Source of the DNA: Pectobacterium colocasium
GTDB lineage: Bacteria > Pseudomonadota > Gammaproteobacteria > Enterobacterales > Enterobacteriaceae
Length of the DNA stretch: 64,000 nt
Assembly: GCF_020181655.1 (NCBI RefSeq)
Contig: NZ_CP084032.1
Span: forward strand, 1,302,001 to 1,366,000
Direction: 5' to 3'
Positions 7,749 to 17,727 of the stretch are shown in pieces (within the stretch, counting starts at the first letter, position 1; the number at the start of each line of letters is the position of its first letter). The notes beneath the pieces are model-generated. The model did not search any database. It saw only the letters and a program-made list of their open reading frames with translations, and was not told where the DNA came from. Position numbers and translations under genes: made by a program.

Positions 7749-10034
7749 TTAAATCTTACATGCGCCGCCTTCGCAGCCGTCGTCCTGTGGCTCTGCCAGC
7801 AGGTCGTCCTGTACGTCTTCTGCGCCGTCACGGGTGTTTTGGTAATACAGCGTTTTCACGCCGAATTTGTAAGCCGTGACCAGATCTTTCAGCAACTGTT
7901 TCATCGGCACTTTGCCTGATGGGAAACGCGACGGATCGTAGTTGGTGTTAGAAGAAATAGCCTGATCGACAAATTTCTGCATCAACCCCACCAGTTGCAG
8001 GTAACCATCGTTGCCTGGCATTTCCCACAGCAGCTCGTAAGCATCTTTCAGTGTTTCGTATTCCGGCACCACCTGGCGCAGGATACCGTCTTTGGATGCT
8101 TTAACGCTGATGTGGCCGCGCGGTGGTTCAATGCCGTTGGTCGCGTTGGAGATCTGAGACGACGTCTCAGACGGCATCAGTGCAGACAGCGTGGAGTTAC
8201 GCAGCCCGTATTCTTTGATGTCGTTACGCAGCGCTTCCCAGTCGAGATGCAGCGGTTCGTTGCAAATCGCATCCAGATCGCGCTTATAGGTATCGATAGG
8301 CAGGATACCCTGCGAATAGGTGGTTTCATTGAACCACGGGCAGGCACCTTGCTCGCGCGCCAGCACGTTAGAGGCTTTCAGCAGGTAGTATTGAATCGCT
8401 TCAAACGTTCTGTGTGTCAGGTTGTTGGCGCTGCCGTCAGAGTAACGCACGCCGTTTTTCGCCAGATAGTAAGCGAAGTTGATGACGCCAATACCGAGCG
8501 TGCGGCGGCCCATCGCGCCACGCTCTGCGGCCGTGATTGGGTAATCCTGATAGTCCAGCAGGGCATCCAGCGCGCGTACAGCCAGCGTCGCCAGCTCTTC
8601 CAGATCCTCTAAGCTGTTGATAGCACCGAGGTTGAAAGCAGACAGCGTACACAGCGCGATTTCACCGTTTTCATCATTCACGTCGTCCAACGGCTTGGTC
8701 GGCAGTGCGATTTCCAGACACAGGTTGGACTGGCGAACCGGCGCAATCTGCGGATCGAACGGGCTGTGCGTATTGCAGTGGTCAACGTTCTGAATATAGA
8801 TACGGCCGGTGGAAGCACGTTCCTGCATCATCAGAGAGAACAGCTCAACGGCTTTGATGCGCTGTTTGCGGATGCTGTCATCCTGCTCATATTGCACATA
8901 CAGACGCTCGAACTCATCCTGATCGGCGAAGAACGCGTCGTATAACCCCGGTACGTCAGACGGGCTGAACAGCGTGATGTCTTCTCCTTTTACCAGACGC
9001 TGATACATCAGTTTGTTCAACTGCACGCCATAGTCGAGGTGACGAACGCGGTTACCTTCTACACCACGGTTGTTTTTCAGCACCAGCAGACTTTCCACTT
9101 CCAGATGCCACAATGGGTAGAACAGTGTAGCTGCACCGCCGCGTACACCGCCCTGAGAGCAGGATTTCACCGCAGTCTGGAAGTGTTTGTAGAAAGGAAT
9201 ACAGCCGGTGTGGAAGGCTTCACCGCCGCGAATTGGGCTGCCGAGCGCACGGATACGGCCCGCGTTGATGCCGATACCGGCACGCTGGGAAACGTATTTC
9301 ACGATTGCACTGGATGTCGCATTGATGGAATCCAGACTATCGCCGCATTCGATCAGCACGCAGGAACTGAACTGACGCGTTGGCGTACGCACGCCCGCCA
9401 TGATTGGCGTCGGCAGGGAAATCTTGAAGGTGGAAATCGCGTCGTAAAAACGTTTGATGTAATCCAGACGCGTTTCACGTGGGTAACCGGAGAACAGGCA
9501 TGCCGCGACCAGAATGTACAGGAACTGGGCGCTTTCGTAGATATCACCGGTGACGCGGTTTTGTACCAGATATTTCCCTTCCAGCTGTTTAACCGCCGCG
9601 TAGGAGAAATTCATGTCACGCCAGTGATCGATGAAAGCGTCCATCTGGGCGAATTCTTCTGGGCTATAGTCTTCCAGCAGGTGTTTGTCGTACTTGCCCA
9701 GTTCCACCATCTTGGTGACGTGAGTCAGCAGTGCTGGCGGCTCAAACTGACCGTAGGCTTTCTTGCGCAGATGAAAGATAGCCAGACGCGCGGCCAGATA
9801 TTGATAATCCGGGCTTTCGCGCGAGATCAGATCGGCGGCGGCCTTAATGATGGTCTCGTGGATATCGGCGGTCTTGATGCCATCGTAAAACTGAATGTGG
9901 GAGCGAAGTTCGACCTGAGAGACGGAGACATTGTGTAAACCCTCTGCGGCCCAGGTAATGACGCGGTGGATTTTATCCAAATTGATTTTTTCTTTACTGC
10001 CATCGCGTTTGGTAACGAGCAAGCTCTGGTTCAT
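7749..10034 (-). CDS. nrdA: Class Ia ribonucleoside-diphosphate reductase alpha subunit
   Basis: 761 residues, same length as E. coli NrdA. It reduces ribonucleoside diphosphates to dNDPs. The N-terminal ATP-cone (LLVTKRDGSKEKINLDKIHRVI) senses ATP/dATP. The substrate-binding barrel carries the first active-site cysteine in FSSCVLIECGDS and the second cysteine in SNLCLEI. The C-terminal CEGGACKI cysteine pair relays electrons from thioredoxin/glutaredoxin. It heads the nrdA-nrdB-yfaE unit; DnaA boxes and a tandem pair of NrdR boxes lie upstream. The 3' side is an ERIC element. Confidence 0.98.
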   Translation of the reverse strand: MNQSLLVTKRDGSKEKINLDKIHRVITWAAEGLHNVSVSQVELRSHIQFYDGIKTADIHETIIKAAADLISRESPDYQYLAARLAIFHLRKKAYGQFEPPALLTHVTKMVELGKYDKHLLEDYSPEEFAQMDAFIDHWRDMNFSYAAVKQLEGKYLVQNRVTGDIYESAQFLYILVAACLFSGYPRETRLDYIKRFYDAISTFKISLPTPIMAGVRTPTRQFSSCVLIECGDSLDSINATSSAIVKYVSQRAGIGINAGRIRALGSPIRGGEAFHTGCIPFYKHFQTAVKSCSQGGVRGGAATLFYPLWHLEVESLLVLKNNRGVEGNRVRHLDYGVQLNKLMYQRLVKGEDITLFSPSDVPGLYDAFFADQDEFERLYVQYEQDDSIRKQRIKAVELFSLMMQERASTGRIYIQNVDHCNTHSPFDPQIAPVRQSNLCLEIALPTKPLDDVNDENGEIALCTLSAFNLGAINSLEDLEELATLAVRALDALLDYQDYPITAAERGAMGRRTLGIGVINFAYYLAKNGVRYSDGSANNLTHRTFEAIQYYLLKASNVLAREQGACPWFNETTYSQGILPIDTYKRDLDAICNEPLHLDWEALRNDIKEYGLRNSTLSALMPSETSSQISNATNGIEPPRGHISVKASKDGILRQVVPEYETLKDAYELLWEMPGNDGYLQLVGLMQKFVDQAISSNTNYDPSRFPSGKVPMKQLLKDLVTAYKFGVKTLYYQNTRDGAEDVQDDLLAEPQDDGCEGGACKI

Positions 10035-10076
10035 GTTGGGATTTACCTGTTGGTGAAAATAAAAAATATCCCCTGT

Positions 10077-10116
10077 TTATTCACAGAAACCACCCTGTGA
10101 CTAACTCTGTGGATAA
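10077..10116. promoter_or_regulatory. Two DnaA boxes upstream of nrdA
   Basis: TTATTCACA at 10077-10085 (plus strand) and TGTGGATAA at 10108-10116 (TTATCCACA on the minus strand) both fit the DnaA consensus TTATNCACA and face each other. DnaA is a known regulator of nrdAB in E. coli, so this links dNTP supply with replication. Confidence 0.8.
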
Positions 10117-10163
10117 ATACTAGATATAGATATTTTTTGATAAAAGGCTACTACATGGTGAGT
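10117..10163 (-). promoter_or_regulatory. Tandem NrdR boxes in the nrdA promoter region
   Basis: The core CTAGATATAG at 10120-10129 matches nine of ten positions of the NrdR palindrome (CwAtATaTwG). A weaker core CTACATGGTG at 10151-10160 starts exactly 31 bp away, the three-helical-turn spacing typical of paired NrdR boxes. NrdR represses ribonucleotide reductase genes. The second box is inferred largely from spacing. Confidence 0.7.
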
Positions 10164-10347
10164 ATTGTAGTGTGGATTCTTTGAAGAACAAGAGTTGATT
10201 TTTCGTTAATTTGGAGGTTTAAGAAAAGATATTTTGTTAAAAACCTCGCCTGATAAGGCCTGTGGCGATGTCAATATCATTCTCGGTTTTGATAAGAAAA
10301 AGAAAACCTGAAGGCTTTGCTGGTTTTGGCACCAGAAGGATAAAGGC
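10164..10347. other. Remaining nrdA-ubiG intergenic DNA, no gene seen
   Basis: This AT-rich stretch between the NrdR boxes and the ubiG terminator has no convincing ORF, Shine-Dalgarno or strong hairpin. It probably holds distal nrdA control sequence. Confidence 0.4.
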
Positions 10348-10366
10348 GCGCGGCAAAAAACCGCGC
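10348..10366 (-). terminator. Probable ubiG terminator
   Basis: GCGCGG (10348-10353) pairs with CCGCGC (10361-10366) across a 7-nt A-rich loop, 28 bp beyond the ubiG stop. Only a short T tract follows on the minus strand. Confidence 0.5.
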
Positions 10367-10393
10367 AGCATTTAAGAATATTCTGAATCCGAT

Positions 10394-11113
10394 CTATTTG
10401 TCGTGGCGCGTGTGCAGCATGTAGTTCACGTCTACGTTTGGACCCAGCTTAAAGCGGTCTGTCAACGGGTTGTAGTGTAGCCCGGTGATGTGTTTTTCAC
10501 GCAGCGGCGTACTGTCAACCCAGTGCATCAGCTCAGCCGGGCGGATGAATTTCTTAATGTCATGGGTGCCGCGCGGTACCATTTTTAGCACGTACTCAGC
10601 GCCGATAACGGCCATCATCCACGCTTTCGCATTGCGGTTGATGGTGGAGAAGAAGACATGTCCGCCGGGTTTGACCAACTTGGCGCAGGCCTGCACCACG
10701 GATTGCGGGTCGGGAACGTGCTCCAGCATTTCCATACAGGTGACAACATCGTAGAGGCCCGGATGCGCCTGTGCATGGGCTTCTACCGTTTCCTGTACGT
10801 AATTCAGGGCGACACCGCTTTCCAGTGCATGCAAACGTGCGACTTGTAGCGGTTCTGCGCCCATATCAAGCCCGGTGACGTCTGCGCCTTCACGCGCCAT
10901 GCTCTCGGCTAAAATGCCGCCGCCGCAGCCGACGTCCAGCACTTTCTTGCCGAACAGACCTTCCGCACGCTGCGAAATATAGCCCAGACGTAGCGGATTA
11001 ATGCGGTGTAACGGTTTGAATTCACCTTCTAAATCCCACCAACGTGAAGCGATAGCCTCAAATTTGGCAATCTCCTGATGGTCAACGTTCGGAGTTTGAT
11101 TTTCTACATTCAT
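10394..11113 (-). CDS. ubiG: Ubiquinone biosynthesis O-methyltransferase UbiG
   Basis: 239 residues. UbiG carries out both O-methylation steps of ubiquinone synthesis using S-adenosylmethionine. The SAM-binding motif [17 protein letters not shown] is clear, with the post-I acidic segment ([11 protein letters not shown]) and motif II ([16 protein letters not shown]). It starts at ATG 11113 ([18 protein letters not shown]) and is divergent from gyrA, as in E. coli. Confidence 0.96.
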   Translation of the reverse strand: MNVENQTPNVDHQEIAKFEAIASRWWDLEGEFKPLHRINPLRLGYISQRAEGLFGKKVLDVGCGGGILAESMAREGADVTGLDMGAEPLQVARLHALESGVALNYVQETVEAHAQAHPGLYDVVTCMEMLEHVPDPQSVVQACAKLVKPGGHVFFSTINRNAKAWMMAVIGAEYVLKMVPRGTHDIKKFIRPAELMHWVDSTPLREKHITGLHYNPLTDRFKLGPNVDVNYMLHTRHDK

Positions 11114-11320
11114 CTGTCATCGCTGCCTTTCGTCATCTTTTACTGCCGCGAGTATACTCCCTTCGTGTCGCAACGTGCAGCGCTGTCGTTTTTCACTGCG
11201 GCATACTTTTCTTTGCCGGAGACTTTTCTCTGCAAAATACGTTATCTCTGCAAAATACCTGTCCAGCAGGAAAACCGTCCGTTCAAGGTGGAAGGGAGTT
11301 TCCCCCGAAACGGGGCTTTG

Positions 11321-11329
11321 TGATATAAT
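11321..11329 (+). promoter_or_regulatory. Extended -10 promoter of gyrA
   Basis: TGATATAAT fits the extended -10 form TGnTATAAT. No good -35 hexamer lies at 16-18 bp, which is consistent with an extended -10 promoter. The start would fall near 11336, leaving a leader of about 80 nt. Confidence 0.6.
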
Positions 11330-11340
11330 CCTTCACCTTT

Positions 11341-11380
11341 TGAACAGTTCACCTTACCTGAACGGTTCACTTTTCTGAAC
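11341..11380 (+). repeat. TGAACnGTTCA palindromes in the gyrA leader
   Basis: TGAACAGTTCA (11341-11351), TGAACGGTTCA (11359-11369) and a half site TGAAC (11376-11380) recur at about 18-bp steps just downstream of the gyrA -10 box. Their phased layout looks like an operator or a folded leader. Confidence 0.6.
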
Positions 11381-11400
11381 ACGGGTAGATGCCTAAATAG

Positions 11401-14055
<2,655 letters not shown>

Positions 14056-14085
14056 GCCTTTTCCTTAGCCGGAATGAGTCGAGTA

Positions 14086-14113
14086 AGCCAGCGCGATGCG
14101 CTGGCTTTTTTTA
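14086..14113 (+). terminator. Intrinsic terminator of gyrA
   Basis: AGCCAGCGC (14086-14094) pairs with GCGCTGGCT (14098-14106) around GAT, followed by a T7 run. Position is 31 bp after the gyrA stop. Confidence 0.92.
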
Positions 14114-14169
14114 TCGACACTCGGTAGTGTATCAGCCAACGGGTTCTTCCATTATTCAACGGTATCCAC

Positions 14170-17025
14170 TTGAAATATCTCGCCTCATTCCATACCACAT
14201 TAAAAGTTTCCCGCTATTTATTTCGGGTTCTGGCGGTCATGCTGTGGGTGCTAGGCGCGCTGATATCCGTTTTTTATGTCACTAAAGTATTGAATGAAAA
14301 AGAGTCAGAGTTGCGGCAGGAGTACAACCTCAGCTTTGATCAGTCGCAGGGCTATATCCGACACGCGTCGGATATTGTGCGCGAACTCCAGTATCTGGCG
14401 GCAAATCGGCTGGTGCTGGCGAGAGAAAAAGCAGAGCCGCCAATGGAAGGGGGCCCCGGTGTCTCCGTTTATTCGCTCGCGCCCGGCGCAACCTGTTCCA
14501 CGCAATATGGCGGGAATGCAGCGCTGCTTTCATTAAGTCATTTCTTTAACGGCTGGCAGGATAACTTCTCTGCCGTCTACGATCTTAACCGGGTCTTTTT
14601 TGTCGGCGGCGATCGGCGCTGTATGGTTGATTTTGGCATCCGTAACCAGTCGCTCGACCGTGATAACTTACTTAAAAACGTGCAGGATCGGTTTCAGGAT
14701 CAGAAGAAGAACCGCACCCAAACCGGACGTGATGAAACGCTCTATTGGATTACTCCTGCGTCTATCCCCGATGTCGGCTATTTATATGCGCTGACGCCGA
14801 TTTATGTGGATAACAAGCTGGAAGTCATCATGGGGATTGAACAGACGATTCGTCTGGATGACTTTGTCACCATAGGTAAATTTCCGATCGGTGCCAGGCT
14901 GTTGGATCAATACAATCAGGTCGTTTTGCAGTTTTCCGATGATAAGGGGCGTTACGCTTCGTCGGTAGACGGTTATCCCTCCGATCATAACTATTTTGGC
15001 TATGTGAATGGTTATGACGAGCTCATTTTGAAGAAGTCGCTGCCGCCGACGTCGTTCAGCATCGTGTATTCACTGCCGTTGAAAGTGCTGCTCTCCCATA
15101 TCAGCGCCTTAATGATCAACATGCTGGTGCTGAATATGTTATCGGCTATCTTGCTGTTTGTGCTGGCGCTGGTGTTTGAGCGGAAAATGCTGTTGCCGGC
15201 AGAAGTGAATGCGTTCCAACTGGAAGAGAACGAGCAATTCAACCGTAAGATTGTGGCCTCGGCACCGGTAGGGATTTGTATCCTGCGTATCAATGACGGC
15301 ACGAACATCCTCAGTAACGAGCTGGCGCACAACTATCTCAACCTGCTGACCCACGAAGACAGGTTGCGTATTACCCGCATCATTTGCGAGCAGCAGTCCA
15401 AGTTTGTGGATGTCATGACCAGCCGCAATCATCACCTGCAAATCAGCTTTGTTCATTCGCGCTATCGTAATGAAAACGTGGCGATTTGTGTGCTGCTGGA
15501 CGTCAGCGCGCGCGTCAAAATGGAAGAGTCGCTACAGGAAATGGCGAATGCTGCCGAGCAGGCCAGCCAGTCGAAATCGATGTTTCTGGCTACCGTCAGC
15601 CATGAATTGCGTACGCCGCTGTACGGGATTATCGGTAACCTCGATTTACTGCAAACCAAATCGCTGCCGCAGGACGCCAACCGTCTGGTGGCGGCGATGA
15701 ATAACTCTTCCTCGCTGCTGCTGAAAATCATCAGCGATATCCTCGATTTTTCCAAGATTGAATCGGAACAGTTGAAGATCGAACCGTGTGAGTTTGCGCC
15801 GCATGAGGTCATCAGCCACATCACCAGCAACTATCTTCCACTGGTGGTTAAAAAGCGCCTGACGCTGTACTGCTTTATCGATCCCAATGTGCCAGTCAGC
15901 CTGTTTGGCGATCCCGTGCGTTTGCAGCAGGTGTTGTCTAACCTGCTGAGCAACGCCATCAAATTTACCGACACGGGCTGCATCATTTTTGAAGTCGGCT
16001 GCCGCGATGGCTATCTGGAATTTGTGGTGCGTGATACCGGGGTAGGGATTCAACCTCGTGAGGCGGTGAAGCTGTTTGACCCGTTCTTCCAGGCGGGGAG
16101 CGGCGTGCAGCGCCATTTTCAGGGCACAGGGTTAGGGCTGGCGATTTGTGAAAAGCTGGTCAATCTGATGGATGGAGACATTACCATTGAATCTGAACCT
16201 GGGCTCGGCAGCCTGTTTGGCGTCAGAATTCCGCTGTATAAAGCGCGTTATGCTCCCGCAGCAATCAACGCCAGTCTGCAAGGGAAAATGTGCTGGTTGA
16301 AGATACGCAATGCTCGGCTGGAGGCTTATCTGCTCACGCTGTTGCAAGATCAGGGGTTGCAGGTTGCGCGTTATCAGAACCAAACCGTGTCGCCTGATGA
16401 TGTGATGATTAGCGATTACATATCAGAAGAGAATATCACCGTTCGGGCGCATATCGTGATGAGCGGTTCCCATACCGGATCCGCGCAGGAAGTGAGTGCA
16501 GGGCATTGGGTGCAAGGAACGTCCACGCCGCAACATCTGCCCGATTTGCTGGAGAAAATCTATCGTTCAGAAAACGAGGATCGCGCGTACGCCGAGATTT
16601 CACCGCCGCTGACTCACTACGAGCGCGCAGAGAATGGCGATATTATGATTCTGGTGGTTGACGATCATCCCATCAACCGCAGGCTGCTGGCGGATCAGCT
16701 TGGTTCTCTGGGGTATCAGGCGATGACGGCGAATGATGGGATCGACGCGCTGGGCGTATTGAGTAAAAATCATATCGATATCGTGCTGACGGATGTCAAC
16801 ATGCCGAATATGGATGGTTATCTGTTTACACAGCGTATGCGCGAGCAGGGATTACGCTTCCCGGTTATCGGCGTGACAGCGAATGCGTTGGCGGAAGAAA
16901 GGGAACGTTGCCTGGGTGCGGGGATGGATAACTGTTTGTCAAAACCGGTTACGCTGGATACCTTGCAGCAGGCGCTGGCGTATTACAGTAACGTGGTGCG
17001 TCAGGCGAGAACATCCGGGGAGTAA
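14170..17025 (+). CDS. rcsC: Hybrid sensor histidine kinase RcsC of the Rcs envelope-stress phosphorelay
   Basis: 951 residues. The start MKYLASFHTTLKVSRYLF matches known RcsC proteins. A first membrane helix (VLAVMLWVLGALISVFYV), a periplasmic domain and a second helix near residues 315-335 precede a PAS-like linker (the RcsC-specific FNRKIVASAPVGICILR). The H box is FLATVSHELRTPLYGIIGN, the ATP-binding domain contains NLLSNAIKF and GTGLGLAI, and the C-terminal receiver has the phospho-Asp in IVLTDVNMPNMDGY. Phosphate passes from RcsC to the HPt protein RcsD and on to RcsB, controlling capsule, motility and virulence genes. It converges on rcsB. The periplasmic domain is the part least like E. 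coli. Confidence 0.97.
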   Translation: MKYLASFHTTLKVSRYLFRVLAVMLWVLGALISVFYVTKVLNEKESELRQEYNLSFDQSQGYIRHASDIVRELQYLAANRLVLAREKAEPPMEGGPGVSVYSLAPGATCSTQYGGNAALLSLSHFFNGWQDNFSAVYDLNRVFFVGGDRRCMVDFGIRNQSLDRDNLLKNVQDRFQDQKKNRTQTGRDETLYWITPASIPDVGYLYALTPIYVDNKLEVIMGIEQTIRLDDFVTIGKFPIGARLLDQYNQVVLQFSDDKGRYASSVDGYPSDHNYFGYVNGYDELILKKSLPPTSFSIVYSLPLKVLLSHISALMINMLVLNMLSAILLFVLALVFERKMLLPAEVNAFQLEENEQFNRKIVASAPVGICILRINDGTNILSNELAHNYLNLLTHEDRLRITRIICEQQSKFVDVMTSRNHHLQISFVHSRYRNENVAICVLLDVSARVKMEESLQEMANAAEQASQSKSMFLATVSHELRTPLYGIIGNLDLLQTKSLPQDANRLVAAMNNSSSLLLKIISDILDFSKIESEQLKIEPCEFAPHEVISHITSNYLPLVVKKRLTLYCFIDPNVPVSLFGDPVRLQQVLSNLLSNAIKFTDTGCIIFEVGCRDGYLEFVVRDTGVGIQPREAVKLFDPFFQAGSGVQRHFQGTGLGLAICEKLVNLMDGDITIESEPGLGSLFGVRIPLYKARYAPAAINASLQGKMCWLKIRNARLEAYLLTLLQDQGLQVARYQNQTVSPDDVMISDYISEENITVRAHIVMSGSHTGSAQEVSAGHWVQGTSTPQHLPDLLEKIYRSENEDRAYAEISPPLTHYERAENGDIMILVVDDHPINRRLLADQLGSLGYQAMTANDGIDALGVLSKNHIDIVLTDVNMPNMDGYLFTQRMREQGLRFPVIGVTANALAEERERCLGAGMDNCLSKPVTLDTLQQALAYYSNVVRQARTSGE

Positions 17026-17051
17026 CCTGCACCAGCGGTTGCCGGTGCAGG
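17026..17051. terminator. Hairpin between convergent rcsC and rcsB
   Basis: CCTGCACC (17026-17033) pairs with GGTGCAGG (17044-17051) across a 10-nt loop, directly after the rcsC stop. No T tract follows, so factor-independent termination is uncertain; it may mark the 3' end of either gene. Confidence 0.45.
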
Positions 17052-17068
17052 CGAGGAAAGGTAAAGGT

Positions 17069-17719
17069 TTAGTCGACCTGCGTTGCGCCGCCATTAACGG
17101 AAGACAGGTAGTTCAGCAGGGCAATATCGTTGTCGACGCCCAGCTTGGTCATCGCTGACTTCTTCTGGCTACTGATTGTTTTGATGCTGCGGTTGAGTTT
17201 TTTGGCGATTTCGGTGACCAGAAAACCTTCTGCAAACAGACGTAGCACTTCACTTTCTTTCGGAGACAGGCGTTTGTCACCGTAGCCGCTGGCGCTGATT
17301 TTCTCCAGTACTTTGGATACGCTGTCCGGCGTAAATTTCTTCCCTTTTTGCAGGGCAGCCAGCGCTTTGGGTAAATCGGTTGGCGCACCCTGTTTCAGCA
17401 CGATGCCTTCGATATCCAAATCCAGTACCGCGCTCAGAATCGCCGGATTATTATTCATGGTGAGAACAATAATAGAGAGATGAGGAAAATGGCGCTTAAT
17501 GTATTTAATGAGGGTGATGCCATCGCCGTATTTATCGCCAGGCATGGATAAATCGGTAATTAAAACGTTAGCGTCCAGCTTAGGCAGGTTGTTGATCAGC
17601 GCTGTTGAGTCTTCAAATTCGCCAACCACATTGACCCATTCAATCTGCTCAAGCGATTTTTTGATGCCAAAAAGGACAATAGGATGGTCGTCGGCAATAA
17701 TTACGTTTAAGTTACTCAT
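17069..17719 (-). CDS. rcsB: Response regulator RcsB
   Basis: 216 residues. The receiver domain has the acidic pocket IIADDHP and the phospho-acceptor in VLITDLSMPGDKYGDG. The C-terminal LuxR/NarL-type helix-turn-helix is RLSPKESEVLRLFAEGFLVTEIAKKLNRSIKTISSQ, written here in two parts of one domain (about residues 145-200). RcsB acts as homodimer or with RcsA and others. It lies 8 bp downstream of rcsD and is probably co-transcribed, besides any promoter inside rcsD. Confidence 0.98.
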   Translation of the reverse strand: MSNLNVIIADDHPIVLFGIKKSLEQIEWVNVVGEFEDSTALINNLPKLDANVLITDLSMPGDKYGDGITLIKYIKRHFPHLSIIVLTMNNNPAILSAVLDLDIEGIVLKQGAPTDLPKALAALQKGKKFTPDSVSKVLEKISASGYGDKRLSPKESEVLRLFAEGFLVTEIAKKLNRSIKTISSQKKSAMTKLGVDNDIALLNYLSSVNGGATQVD

Positions 17720-17727
17720 CGTTTTGG

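Noticed and set aside
9039-9938. 299-codon open frame antisense to nrdA
   Set aside because: It lies entirely within nrdA, whose protein is conserved throughout, and its translation resembles no known protein.
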